Positions 31,969-40,954 of a stretch of 64,000 nucleotides of DNA are shown piece after piece. The stretch is from Shimia haliotis (GTDB taxonomy: Bacteria > Pseudomonadota > Alphaproteobacteria > Rhodobacterales > Rhodobacteraceae). The notes beneath the pieces were generated by a model, which was given only the letters and a program-made list of their open reading frames with translations, searched no databases and had not been told where the DNA came from. Both the position numbers and the translations under genes were made by a program. Where the stretch lies: contig NZ_FOSZ01000001.1 in NCBI RefSeq assembly GCF_900114415.1, forward strand, positions 868,001-932,000, written 5' to 3'. The number at the start of each line of letters is the position of its first letter. Position 1 is the stretch's first letter.

Positions 31969-32556
31969 CTAGCCGCCGATGATCACACGCACATAATTCT
32001 GGGTTTCCTTATACGGCGGCACACCACCGTATTTTGCGACCGCTTCCGGTCCGGCATTATAGGCTGCCAACGCAAGTCGCCATGAACCAAAACGTACGTA
32101 TTGCGTCTTAAGATAACGCGCGCCGCCCTCAAGGTTCTGCTGTGGATCGAGCGGGTCCACGCGCAACGCCCGAGCCGTATCAGGCATCAACTGAGCCAGA
32201 CCCAGAGCGCCCTTGTGCGACTTCGCAGTCGCGTTCCAATTGCTCTCCTGTTTCACAAGCTTGAGAAACAAGTCCACCGGCACGCCATGCAACAACGCCG
32301 CCTCTCGGGCCATCGCGAGGAAAGGTCCGTTGTAGGTGTCGCGGTAACTGCCATCGCCCCATTTTGACGGCGTATAAATCGGCTGCGGCTTCAACCGCAC
32401 AGACCCGCGGTATTGCTCGCTAGCGCGGCCATCAAGAACTTTGGTCTGGTTTTTGAAAATGCGGGATTTGGATTTAGAGGAAACAGTCTGCGCCGCTACC
32501 GGCCCACTGGCCAGAACCGCAATCACCGCTACACAAATAACCCTGCGCATTACCAT
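31969..32556 (-). CDS. lytic transglycosylase (SLT domain)
   Basis: Periplasmic enzyme that cleaves peptidoglycan to anhydromuropeptides. From the ATG at 32556 it has a signal peptide ending near VAAQ and a single SLT domain with catalytic glutamate in [20 protein letters not shown] and AYNAGPEAV. The ATG at 32550 is almost as good; the longer reading starts at a TTG with no signal-like sequence. It is divergent from ssb. The 117-base gap on its 3' side holds the peroxidase promoter. Confidence 0.88.
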   Translation of the reverse strand: MVMRRVICVAVIAVLASGPVAAQTVSSKSKSRIFKNQTKVLDGRASEQYRGSVRLKPQPIYTPSKWGDGSYRDTYNGPFLAMAREAALLHGVPVDLFLKLVKQESNWNATAKSHKGALGLAQLMPDTARALRVDPLDPQQNLEGGARYLKTQYVRFGSWRLALAAYNAGPEAVAKYGGVPPYKETQNYVRVIIGG

Positions 32557-32760
32557 GCCCACAACTGCCCCGTTCTCGGTTGCGCAATTAGTAACGCACT
32601 CCAACCTCAAGATCAATTCTGATGCCGCGCACGCAGTCGGTAGGCATTTTAATCAATCTTTCCGTAACCAATGCCATGCAAGAATCGGCTTTCCATCCCC
32701 CTGTACCAATGGTGTAAGGTGGCCCGAACCAGACAACAGATTCCACGGGAGACAAGGCGC

Positions 32761-33294
32761 ATGGCCGGCTCAGTTAACAAGGTTATTATCATCGGCAATC
32801 TGGGGCGCGACCCCGAGGTGCGCACCTTCCAGAACGGCGGCAAGGTCTGCAACCTACGCATCGCCACCTCCGAGACTTGGAAAGACCGCAACACCGGTGA
32901 ACGCAAAGAGCGCACTGAATGGCACTCCGTGGCTATCTTTCAGGAAGGCCTCGTGCGCATCGCTGAGCAGTACCTGCGCAAGGGCTCCAAAGTATATGTC
33001 GAAGGCAAACTGCAAACCCGCAAGTGGCAGGACCAGTCCGGTCAGGACCGCTACTCCACCGAAGTGGTGTTGCAAGGTTTTGACGGCGTTCTGACCATGC
33101 TCGACGGCCGCTCCGGCGGCGGTGACGGCGGCGGCTTTGGTGGCGGCGGTCAAGGTGGCGGTGGCTACGGCGGCGGTTACGACCAAGGTGGCGGCGGCTA
33201 CGATCAGGGCGGCGGCGGCAACTTCGGTGGCGGTCAACAAGGCGGCGGCGGCGGTGCCCCGTCCCGCGATCTGGACGACGAAATCCCGTTCTGA
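32761..33294 (+). CDS. ssb: single-stranded DNA-binding protein
   Basis: Coats single-stranded DNA in replication and repair. The 177-residue protein has the OB fold ([18 protein letters not shown] ... [11 protein letters not shown]), a very glycine-rich linker of about 50 residues with repeated GGYDQGGGG units, and the acidic tip DDEIPF that recruits partners. ATG at 32761 is chosen because the fold begins there and GGGAGACAAGG precedes it. I looked for a GAAC-N7-GAAC LexA box upstream and found none. Confidence 0.97.
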   Translation: MAGSVNKVIIIGNLGRDPEVRTFQNGGKVCNLRIATSETWKDRNTGERKERTEWHSVAIFQEGLVRIAEQYLRKGSKVYVEGKLQTRKWQDQSGQDRYSTEVVLQGFDGVLTMLDGRSGGGDGGGFGGGGQGGGGYGGGYDQGGGGYDQGGGGNFGGGQQGGGGGAPSRDLDDEIPF

Positions 33295-33314
33295 ACCAAC
33301 GCACAGGACGATCC

Positions 33315-33343
33315 AAAGGCCGCGCTTCGTCGCGGCCTTTTTC
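33315..33343 (+). terminator. intrinsic terminator of ssb
   Basis: AAAGGCCGCG (33315-33324) pairs with CGCGGCCTTT (33331-33340), followed by T-rich sequence. It lies 20 bases after the ssb stop. Confidence 0.88.
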
Positions 33344-33410
33344 TTTGGCCTTCCCCCCACCTGACCAACCCGCTACACCTTACCTGAACACCTATTCAGA
33401 GGGACGCGGC

Positions 33411-34655
33411 ATGACCAATCCAGATCAATTCAACACATCCCTGCAAGAGCGCCTCATGGCGTACTGCGCGATCGACAGCCAAAGCGATGAGCATTCCCCG
33501 ACGAGTCCCTCCACCGCAATTCAGTTCGACATGCAACGCCACCTGATGGCCGAGCTGGAAAAGATCGGCGCCTCTGACATTCAGCTCACCGACTATGGCG
33601 CGTTGCTCGCAACCGTGCCCGCCACAGACGACAGCGCACCAACCATTGGTTTTTGCGCCCATGTGGACACGGCACCACAATTCAACGCCACAGGTGTCAA
33701 ACCGCGTCTGCATCCCGCGTACGACGGCTCTGACATCACCTATCCCGACAATCCCGACCTGATCCTGAATCCTCAGACGTCCGCCTATCTGGGCGAACGC
33801 GTGGGCGACGACATCATCACCGCCTCCGGCCTGACCCTTTTGGGGGCTGACGACAAAGCAGGCGTCGCGATCATCATGACCATGGCCGAGTATTTGCTCA
33901 AAACTCCTGGGCTCACCCACGGCAAAGTGCGTCTGGCCTTCACACCGGACGAGGAAATCGGGCGCGGCGTGGATGAACAACTGCCTGCGGATTTTGGCGT
34001 TGATTTCGCCTACACGCTGGACGGGGCCAAACGCGGCACAATGGAGTTTGAAACCTTCTCCGCAGACGGCGCAATTGTGACCGTCACCGGTGTCTCCACG
34101 CACCCGGGATATGCCAAGGACAAGCTGGTGAATGCGCTGCACGTCGCGGCCGCCATCACATCGGCGCTCGACGTGGACGGCACCACGCCGGAAACCACCA
34201 GCGGCAAAGAAGGCTTCACCCACATCTATGCGCAAGACGGCGGCAGCTCTGAAACCACCCTGCGTTTCATCATTCGTGCCTTTGAGATGGCCGATCTGGA
34301 AGCCCAGACTGCCCGCCTAAAAACTGCCTGCGCCAAAGCCGAGGCCGACTTCCCCGGCGCAAAAGTCACCTGCGAGATCTCCAAACAATACCGCAACATG
34401 CGCTATTGGCTGGAAAAAGACATGACACCTGTGGAACTCGCCCAAGACGCCATGCGCGCCCTCGGGATGGACCCCGAATGCGCTGCAATCCGCGGCGGCA
34501 CAGACGGCTCGCGCCTGACCGAAATGGGCGTGCCTTGCCCCAACCTTTTCACCGGCATGATGGAAATCCACGGGCCTCTGGAATGGATCTCGGTGCAAGA
34601 CATGGCGCTAGCGACTCAAACAGTTTTGACAATTGTCGATCGCGCCGCGCGCTAA
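33411..34655 (+). CDS. pepT: peptidase T (tripeptide aminopeptidase)
   Basis: Cytoplasmic M20-family zinc aminopeptidase that removes N-terminal residues from tripeptides. The 414-residue protein shows the metal-binding blocks HVDTAPQF, GADDKAGVA and TPDEEIGRG, plus the C-terminal GGTDGSRLTEMG. ATG at 33411 with GAGGGA upstream; the longer reading runs back into the ssb terminator. It stands alone, but it could act on peptides brought in by the ABC system 4 kb upstream. Confidence 0.94.
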   Translation: MTNPDQFNTSLQERLMAYCAIDSQSDEHSPTSPSTAIQFDMQRHLMAELEKIGASDIQLTDYGALLATVPATDDSAPTIGFCAHVDTAPQFNATGVKPRLHPAYDGSDITYPDNPDLILNPQTSAYLGERVGDDIITASGLTLLGADDKAGVAIIMTMAEYLLKTPGLTHGKVRLAFTPDEEIGRGVDEQLPADFGVDFAYTLDGAKRGTMEFETFSADGAIVTVTGVSTHPGYAKDKLVNALHVAAAITSALDVDGTTPETTSGKEGFTHIYAQDGGSSETTLRFIIRAFEMADLEAQTARLKTACAKAEADFPGAKVTCEISKQYRNMRYWLEKDMTPVELAQDAMRALGMDPECAAIRGGTDGSRLTEMGVPCPNLFTGMMEIHGPLEWISVQDMALATQTVLTIVDRAAR

Positions 34656-34786
34656 CTATTGGTGAAGCGGCGTGGCCAACTGGCCCCGCGCCGCTCACGC
34701 TTCCCCACGTTTTTGTGACCTGACGTCAACAAACCGCACCCCGCTGCGGCGCGTAGTCGATCCATTGCAAAACCAGGGAGATAACA

Positions 34787-36496
34787 ATGCCTTCTAACCA
34801 GCAGATTTCCGACTACGGCTCGGGCACAGCACCGACACCATCATCGGCCACGCAATCCATTGCGTCCATCGCGGCTTCCAATGGCAACTTTGACATTCTC
34901 GTCGCGGCGCTCGACGCCGCAGGCCTTGTCGACACCTTCGCCAATCCCGGCGACTTCACGGTCTTCGCCCCCACCGACGAAGCCTTCACCATTCTGGCGC
35001 AGGACACCTTTGGCATCGACACCACCGGCCTGACCGAGGGCGAAATTGCGGTTGAACTGGTCACTTTGCTGGGCGTTGAAACTCTGACAGACGTGTTGTT
35101 TTACCACGTTCAGGCAGGGTCCAGTTCGTTGTCTGACATTCAGTCGACCGGCAGCGTCACCACCCTTCTGGGCGGCACGACTTTCGGCGTGGACGGCGAC
35201 ACACTGAATGACGCAGACCCTGACGTCGAGGATCCGGAATTCGTGGCCGGCCTGACCGATATTGCAGCCACCAACGGGGTAATCCATGTGATCGATCGCG
35301 TGCTTCTGCCGATCAATGTCGCCGAAGTCACGCCGCAGCCCACCATCGCTGACATCGCCGGGTCAAATCCGGCGTTCGAGGCCCTGACCGGCGCGCTGGC
35401 GGCCACTGGCTTGCTCTCCCTCTTTGAGGATCCAAACAACGACTTCACAGTATTTGCACCCACTGATGATGCCTTCCGAGCATTGGCCGAGGAACTGGGC
35501 ATCGACACCACGGGCGTTGCCGACGCCGAACTGCCGTCCGCTCTTGTCGGGGCCCTTGGCATCGATCTCGTGCGCAATGTGCTGCTGTATCATGTGCAAG
35601 CAGGCGGGCAGTCGCTCGCGGAATTGCAGGAGGCCGGCCTGATCACGACCGCACTCGAAGGCGGAAATCTCGTCGTCGTGGGCAACACGGTGGTCGACGC
35701 CGACCCCGATCGTCCGAACCCAAATTTTGTAAGCGGTCTGACCGACATCGAAGCGCGCAACGGCGAAATTCAGGTGATCGACAGCGTACTACTGCCAATC
35801 GACGTCGGCAGCGTGACGCCTCAGTTCCTTTTTGGCGGGTTTGGTCAAGACGTCCAAATCGGCTCCGCTGCGCGTGACGTGCTGTTTGGCTTCTTTGGTG
35901 ATGACATACAGATCGGCGGCGATGGAAGCGACCGCATGTTCGGCAGCCTTGGCGAAGATACGATGTTTGGCGGCAACGGCAACGACGTGATGCGCGGCGG
36001 CGTTGGCGATGACGACATGAACGGCGGCAACGGCAATGACCGCATGTTCGGCAGTTGGGGCGACGACTTGATGTCCGGCAACGACGGCAATGATCGCATG
36101 TTCGGCGGCAGCGGCAACGACACCATGGAAGGTGGCGAAGGCAATGACATCATCCTCGGCAACCGAGGCGCGGATCACTTAAGCGGTGGCGAAGGCGACG
36201 ATCACATCCGCGGCGGACATGGCCGCGACGTGATTGACGGTGGCGAGGGCAACGACGAACTCATGGGCGGCGGTGGCGCCGACCAGTTTGTTTTCACCAC
36301 GCTGTCGGGGGATGACACGATTCTCGACTGGCGCTGGAACGATACCATCGTTCTGGACAGCAGCGATTTCGCCAACTTCGCCGCCGTGCAGGCCGCAACC
36401 ACCATCGAGGACGGCGAAATCACAATTGCAGGTGCCGACGGCACCATCACATTCCACGGCACCTCGATCAACGAGGGCGACTTCGTCTTCGTGTAA
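34787..36496 (+). CDS. FAS1-FAS1-RTX secreted protein
   Basis: Predicted secreted or surface protein of 569 residues with no N-terminal signal. Two fasciclin (FAS1) domains, at about 23-158 and 185-350, show the FTVFAPTD(E/D)AF and VLFYHVQAG / VLLYHVQAG signatures. From about 365 to 500 come at least 12 glycine-aspartate RTX nonapeptides (GGNGNDRMF type) that bind calcium, then a C-terminal region ending DFVFV. Lack of a signal plus RTX plus such a tail indicates type I secretion. FAS1 domains mediate adhesion. No type I secretion genes are nearby. A ribosome site AGGGAG precedes the ATG at 34787. Confidence 0.88.
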   Translation: MPSNQQISDYGSGTAPTPSSATQSIASIAASNGNFDILVAALDAAGLVDTFANPGDFTVFAPTDEAFTILAQDTFGIDTTGLTEGEIAVELVTLLGVETLTDVLFYHVQAGSSSLSDIQSTGSVTTLLGGTTFGVDGDTLNDADPDVEDPEFVAGLTDIAATNGVIHVIDRVLLPINVAEVTPQPTIADIAGSNPAFEALTGALAATGLLSLFEDPNNDFTVFAPTDDAFRALAEELGIDTTGVADAELPSALVGALGIDLVRNVLLYHVQAGGQSLAELQEAGLITTALEGGNLVVVGNTVVDADPDRPNPNFVSGLTDIEARNGEIQVIDSVLLPIDVGSVTPQFLFGGFGQDVQIGSAARDVLFGFFGDDIQIGGDGSDRMFGSLGEDTMFGGNGNDVMRGGVGDDDMNGGNGNDRMFGSWGDDLMSGNDGNDRMFGGSGNDTMEGGEGNDIILGNRGADHLSGGEGDDHIRGGHGRDVIDGGEGNDELMGGGGADQFVFTTLSGDDTILDWRWNDTIVLDSSDFANFAAVQAATTIEDGEITIAGADGTITFHGTSINEGDFVFV

Positions 36497-36518
36497 TCAC
36501 ATCAAACGACAGAGTTCC

Positions 36519-36546
36519 GAGGCGCCGGCTACCCAGCTGGCGCCTC
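36519..36546. terminator. GC hairpin between convergent genes
   Basis: GAGGCGCC (36519-36526) pairs with GGCGCCTC (36539-36546), with inner GCT/AGC pairing and a four-base loop. It lies between the FAS1-RTX gene and aroB. There is no good U run, so termination is likely but not certain. Confidence 0.5.
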
Positions 36547-36553
36547 ATGTATG

Positions 36554-37666
36554 TCACCGCCGTGACAGCTCTTCAGCCAGCAAATCCCGCACCACATCGC
36601 GCGGCACATCGGCGGTGACGAATGCCTGCCCAATCCCACACGCCAGAATAAAGCGCAGCTGGCCGTCCACCACTTTTTTGTCCTGCCCCATAAGCTCAAG
36701 CAAGGCATCCGCATCTGGCAGATCACCCTCAATGTCGCGCAAATCCACTTTCATGCCCATGTCGCTCAGATGCTGGCGCACTCGGCTCGGCTCTTCTTGC
36801 GAACACAGCCCCAGCCGCGCGCTCAACTCAAACGCCAAAGCGCAGCCGACAGCCACGCCTTCGCCATGCAGCAACCGATCGCCATAGCCCGTTGCCGCCT
36901 CCAGCGCGTGACAGAAAGTGTGACCAAGGTTCAAAAGCGCCCGATCCCCCTGTTCGGTCTCATCGCGCATCACAATCTCGGCCTTCATTTCGCAAGAGCG
37001 CTTCACCGCCGCGATCCGTGCCGTCATATCGCCCCGCGCCAACGCAGGCCCTTGTGTTTCAAGCCAGTCAAAAAACGCGCTGTCGCCCAGCAATCCGTAT
37101 TTGACCACCTCGCCATAACCAGCCAGAAAATCGCGCGGCGTCATCGTGCCCAGCACATCCACGTCCGCCAGCACCAGTTTGGGTTGGTGAAATGCGCCAA
37201 CAAGGTTCTTGCCAGCCGGCGAATTGATCCCTGTCTTACCACCGACCGAACTGTCGACTTGCGCCAACAGGCTTGTCGGGATCTGCACAAAGCCCACGCC
37301 ACGGCGCAAAACAGCCGCCGCAAATCCCGTCAGATCACCAATCACACCGCCACCAAAGGCCACAACAAGGTCGTTGCGCTCGACCTTTTGGGCCAAAAGC
37401 CATTCAACGGTTTCCTGCAAATAATGCCAGCACTTCGTGCTTTCACCAGCCGGCAAGACCATCGCCTGCATCGCAATGCCCTCGGCCTCCAGCCCTGCCC
37501 GCAATGTTTCCAGATGCAGCTTCGCGACATTTTCATCCGTCACGACACAAACTTGCTTACGTCCAAGCATCGGGCCGATCAGCGCACCACTTTGCGCCAA
37601 CAACCCCGGACCGATGTGAATGTCATAGGCCCGATCCCCAAGCCCCACGTGCACCGTTTCCATCAT
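36554..37666 (-). CDS. aroB: 3-dehydroquinate synthase
   Basis: Second step of the shikimate pathway, NAD- and zinc-dependent. The 370-residue protein contains GGGVIGDLTGFAAA, the long signature QIPTSLLAQVDSSVGGKT around residue 140 and the histidine metal ligands in LNLGHTFCHALE and LHGEGVAVG. ATG at 37666, 3 bases after the aroK stop, so the two are one operon. Confidence 0.97.
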   Translation of the reverse strand: MMETVHVGLGDRAYDIHIGPGLLAQSGALIGPMLGRKQVCVVTDENVAKLHLETLRAGLEAEGIAMQAMVLPAGESTKCWHYLQETVEWLLAQKVERNDLVVAFGGGVIGDLTGFAAAVLRRGVGFVQIPTSLLAQVDSSVGGKTGINSPAGKNLVGAFHQPKLVLADVDVLGTMTPRDFLAGYGEVVKYGLLGDSAFFDWLETQGPALARGDMTARIAAVKRSCEMKAEIVMRDETEQGDRALLNLGHTFCHALEAATGYGDRLLHGEGVAVGCALAFELSARLGLCSQEEPSRVRQHLSDMGMKVDLRDIEGDLPDADALLELMGQDKKVVDGQLRFILACGIGQAFVTADVPRDVVRDLLAEELSRR

Positions 37667-37669
37667 CGT

Positions 37670-38215
37670 TTAGTTCTCCGTCAGCACGTCGTCACGATCC
37701 GCCATTGCGCGGATCACGCGATCAGCCATCTCTTCAATGCTCAAGCCCGCATCCGCCTTAACAGGCAAGTCCGCCTGACTGTAAAACGGCACCCGTTTGG
37801 CAAAAATCTCTTCCAGTGTGCGGCGCGGGTTCGGAGTGCGTAGCAACGGGCGGGTGTCTTTGTGACGCACCCGCGACCACAGCAGTTCAACATCCGCATC
37901 AAGCCAGACCGCCACGCCTTTGTCGGCAATCATGCGACGGTTTTCCTCTGACAAATACGCTCCGCCGCCGGTCGACAGGATACAGCGTTCATCCTCCAGA
38001 AGGCGCTCAATCACCTGAGTTTCCTTGCGCCGGAAAAACGGCTCACCGTCCCGTTCGAAAATTTCGGCGATGCTCATATTGGCCGCTTTTTCGATCTCTG
38101 CATCAGAATCGATAAACGGCACCCCCAACTTGGCGGCGACGGCACGGCCCACGGCGGTTTTTCCGGCCCCCATCATGCCCACCATCACAACGGTTTTCTT
38201 CAAATCAAAGGTCAT
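37670..38215 (-). CDS. aroK: shikimate kinase
   Basis: Phosphorylates shikimate at O3. From ATG 38215 the protein is 181 residues with Walker A GMMGAGKTAVG near residue 14, the shikimate-binding DSDAEIE and GGGAYL blocks and the lid region RPLLRT. The longer reading from 38254 adds residues with no similarity to the family. It is divergent from the 49-residue membrane protein gene. Confidence 0.95.
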   Translation of the reverse strand: MTFDLKKTVVMVGMMGAGKTAVGRAVAAKLGVPFIDSDAEIEKAANMSIAEIFERDGEPFFRRKETQVIERLLEDERCILSTGGGAYLSEENRRMIADKGVAVWLDADVELLWSRVRHKDTRPLLRTPNPRRTLEEIFAKRVPFYSQADLPVKADAGLSIEEMADRVIRAMADRDDVLTEN

Positions 38216-38332
38216 CACACGTCCGGATCGGCCAAGGTTCGCCAAAATTAACACCTCGGCATTGAATGACGTGATCTTGCTGGAAATGCCAGTTATAACT
38301 TTCGTAAAACAGGCAGGAAATTGGGGAGTTTC

Positions 38333-38482
38333 ATGGGCAAACTAGTACGAGCATTGGCGATTCTGTTGCTGCTGGCCATTATTGGCCTTGTGGCCTACGC
38401 GTATTTCGGGCCATTTTTCGGGGCAGATTTTTCTGCACCCCAGACTGAAATCCGTATTCCTGTCGAGCTGAATGGTTCCTGA
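38333..38482 (+). CDS. 49-residue membrane-anchored small protein
   Basis: Small ORF of unknown family. The 49 residues begin MGKLVRALAILLLLAIIG, with one hydrophobic helix at about 5-24, then FGPFFGADFSAPQTEI and the end RIPVELNGS, likely periplasmic. TTGGGGAG lies 4 nt before the ATG at 38333. Its stop overlaps the next gene by 11 bases (38472-38482), so the two are translationally coupled. This coupling, plus the good ribosome site, supports it as a real gene. Confidence 0.68.
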   Translation: MGKLVRALAILLLLAIIGLVAYAYFGPFFGADFSAPQTEIRIPVELNGS

Positions 38483-40010
38483 GTTTCGCAAATTTTTGGC
38501 TTCAACCGCTGTCTGCGCGGTGCTGGTTGCCCCCGCCTCGGCGCAGGTTGGGGCGTCCGATGCGCCCTTGTCAGCGATCGAATGGCTGAAACAGCAGCCG
38601 ACCGTGACCTTGGACATGGGGCTGACACCCACAGAGCCTGACCCCGACTTTGGCGCGGAAACACCCCTGATCACCGTTTCTCCGCTCGGCGAAAAAACAC
38701 TGGATGCCGTGGGCCTTTTGCCACCGCATGTGACCGGCCTGCCGACCACCCTCTGGACCAAGTCCGAGGCCAACAGACTCTCCGCACTGATCGACGACCA
38801 GCGCCCCGAGGTTCTGCCCGCGATGCAGGCCCTTTTGTACACCCTCTTGCTGGCCGAAGCCGATCCGCCCCGCGATGCCGGAACTCAAAATGCTGCGCTT
38901 CTGGCACGCATCGACAAATTGGTCGAATTGGGCGCACTGGAACAGGCTGGCGCCCTAATCGAACGCGCGGGCGCAACGACACCGGCCCTGTTTCAACGTT
39001 GGTTTGATGTCACGCTTCTGATGGGAGAAGAAGACCTCGCCTGCGACGCCCTGATGCAAGCCCCGCATCTGGCACCGGACTACCCTGCCCGCATTTTCTG
39101 CACCGCGCGTGCCGGCGACTGGCGCGCTGCCGCCCTGACGCTGGACTCGGCCAAGGCACTGGGCCTGATCTCCGAAGAAATGGACTCTCTGCTCCTGCGT
39201 TTCCTTGATCCGGAGCTGTTTGAGGGCGAGCCCATGCTGACCGTGCCGGGTCCGATGACACCGCTCAAATTCCGGCTCTATGAGGCCATTGGCGAAGGGC
39301 AAACCTCTGCAAGCCTGCCGCGTCCCTACGCCCACGCCGACCTGCGCGACACCGCCGGCTGGAAGGCGCAACTGGAAGCCGCCGAGCGCCTTGCGCGCAC
39401 CGCCGCGCTGCATGAAAACCGTCTGCTCGGCGTCTATACCGAACGAAAACCAGCCGCATCCGGCATGATCTGGGACCGTGTTGCAGCTTTGCAGGCATTT
39501 GATCACGCCATGACCGCAGGCGACACCCGCAGCGTCGCAGACTCCCTGCCCTCCGCATGGGCCGCCATGCAGCAGGCAAATCTCGAGGTGGCCTTTGCCC
39601 GCCTTTATGGTGCGGATCTTTTGCAATTGCCGCTGCAAGGCACCACCGGTCGTCTGGCGCGCGACATCGCCCTACTTTCATCTGACTATGAACGTGCCGC
39701 ACAGGCCGGACCGCGTGATTTCCTCGCCGGTCTCGCGCGCGGCACCCCGCCCCGCACCCCCATCGATCCGCTCCACCGTGCCATCGCCGACGCGTTTCAC
39801 GGCGCCGGAGTTCCGCAGGACCTCTCAACCATGCTGGCCCGCGGGCAATTGGGCGAAGTGATCCTGTCGGCCATGTCTCTGATGGATTCAGGCGCCGCAG
39901 GCGATTTGCAGGCCCTGACAGAAGCGCTCTCCACGCTGCGGGCCGTGGGTCTGGAAGACACCGCCCGCCGCGCGGCCTTGCAGGTGGCCTTGCTTGACAC
40001 GCGGGGCTAG
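38472..40010 (+). CDS. exported protein of unknown function upstream of xerD
   Basis: Protein of 512 residues that I cannot assign. It has a signal peptide (cleavage near APASAQ, residue 24), then a mostly alpha-helical, alanine- and leucine-rich body whose spacing suggests TPR- or Sel1-like helical repeats. It contains CDALMQAPHLAPDYPARIFC with two cysteines. It overlaps the preceding small membrane protein gene by 11 bases and ends 5 bases before xerD, so a three-gene operon is likely. Role unknown. Confidence 0.75.
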   Translation: MVPEFRKFLASTAVCAVLVAPASAQVGASDAPLSAIEWLKQQPTVTLDMGLTPTEPDPDFGAETPLITVSPLGEKTLDAVGLLPPHVTGLPTTLWTKSEANRLSALIDDQRPEVLPAMQALLYTLLLAEADPPRDAGTQNAALLARIDKLVELGALEQAGALIERAGATTPALFQRWFDVTLLMGEEDLACDALMQAPHLAPDYPARIFCTARAGDWRAAALTLDSAKALGLISEEMDSLLLRFLDPELFEGEPMLTVPGPMTPLKFRLYEAIGEGQTSASLPRPYAHADLRDTAGWKAQLEAAERLARTAALHENRLLGVYTERKPAASGMIWDRVAALQAFDHAMTAGDTRSVADSLPSAWAAMQQANLEVAFARLYGADLLQLPLQGTTGRLARDIALLSSDYERAAQAGPRDFLAGLARGTPPRTPIDPLHRAIADAFHGAGVPQDLSTMLARGQLGEVILSAMSLMDSGAAGDLQALTEALSTLRAVGLEDTARRAALQVALLDTRG

Positions 40011-40015
40011 CAGCC

Positions 40016-40954
40016 ATGACCGATCTTCGCTGGATTGCCACATTCCTTGACGCACAGGCCGCCGAAATGGGGGCCGCGAAAAATACCCAAGAGGCCTACG
40101 CCCGCGATCTGCGCGACTTTGCCCACTGGCTGACCACCCAAAACAGCAGCCTCGCCACCGCAGATCAGGACAAGGTCGAAAAATACCTGATCTACTGCGA
40201 CGCGCAGGGGCTCGCCCAATCCACTCGCGGGCGCAAACTATCATCCATCAAACAGCTCTATCGCTTTGCCTTTGAAGAAGGCTGGCGCACCGACAATCCG
40301 GCGATCCGCATCAAAGGCCCCGGTCGCGCAAAACGTCTTCCAAAAACGCTTGACGTGAGCGAGGTCGACCGCCTGCTTCAGGCTGCGCGCGAAACCGGTC
40401 GCTCCCGCGAAGACAAACTGCGCAACACCTGCCTGATGGAATTGCTCTACGCCACCGGCATGCGCGTCACGGAACTGGTCAGCCTTCCCGTCAGCGCCGC
40501 CCGAGGTGATCCGCAAATGCTGCTTGTGATGGGCAAAGGCAGCAAAGAACGCATGGTGCCGCTCTCGCCGGATGCCCGCGAGGCGCTTCAGGTCTGGCTT
40601 ACTGTGCGGGACACCATGGAAGAGAGCGCCTCCGCCAAAGGCCAGCCGCCGTCACGATTTCTCTTTCCCTCCCGTGGAAAACTCGGCCACCTGACACGCC
40701 ACTGGTTTTATCAGTTGATCAAAGACCTGGCAGTGACCGCCGGCGTCAGCCCCGCCAAAGTCACGCCCCACACCCTGCGGCACGCTTTTGCGACACACCT
40801 CTTGGCCAACGGCGCCGATCTGCGTTCCATCCAGACATTGCTGGGCCACGCAGATGTCGCCACAACCGAAATTTACACGCATGTTCTGGACGAACGTCTG
40901 CGTGAGCTGGTGACAGAACATCATCCGCTGGCCAAGGGCCCCAAGTGCAACTGA
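40016..40954 (+). CDS. xerD: site-specific tyrosine recombinase XerD
   Basis: Acts with XerC at the dif site to resolve chromosome dimers. The 312-residue protein has an N-terminal SAM-like core-binding domain and the catalytic residues in ATGMRVTEL (Arg), HTLRHAFATHLL (His-x-x-Arg), LLGHADVATT and the tyrosine in TEIYTHV. Length and layout fit XerD rather than a phage integrase, and no attachment repeats are visible. Its last 34 bases overlap the 3' end of the facing metallophosphoesterase-like gene. Confidence 0.93.
   Translation: MTDLRWIATFLDAQAAEMGAAKNTQEAYARDLRDFAHWLTTQNSSLATADQDKVEKYLIYCDAQGLAQSTRGRKLSSIKQLYRFAFEEGWRTDNPAIRIKGPGRAKRLPKTLDVSEVDRLLQAARETGRSREDKLRNTCLMELLYATGMRVTELVSLPVSAARGDPQMLLVMGKGSKERMVPLSPDAREALQVWLTVRDTMEESASAKGQPPSRFLFPSRGKLGHLTRHWFYQLIKDLAVTAGVSPAKVTPHTLRHAFATHLLANGADLRSIQTLLGHADVATTEIYTHVLDERLRELVTEHHPLAKGPKCN

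Noticed and set aside
32700-32760. LexA box before ssb
   Set aside because: A GAAC is present but no second GAAC at N7, so the motif is not met.
34675-34725. Terminator after pepT
   Set aside because: GC-rich pairing exists but with several mismatches and no adjacent U run; left uncalled.
40016-40954. Integrase of a mobile element
   Set aside because: The tyrosine recombinase matches XerD in length and motifs, and no tRNA, direct repeats or element genes flank it.
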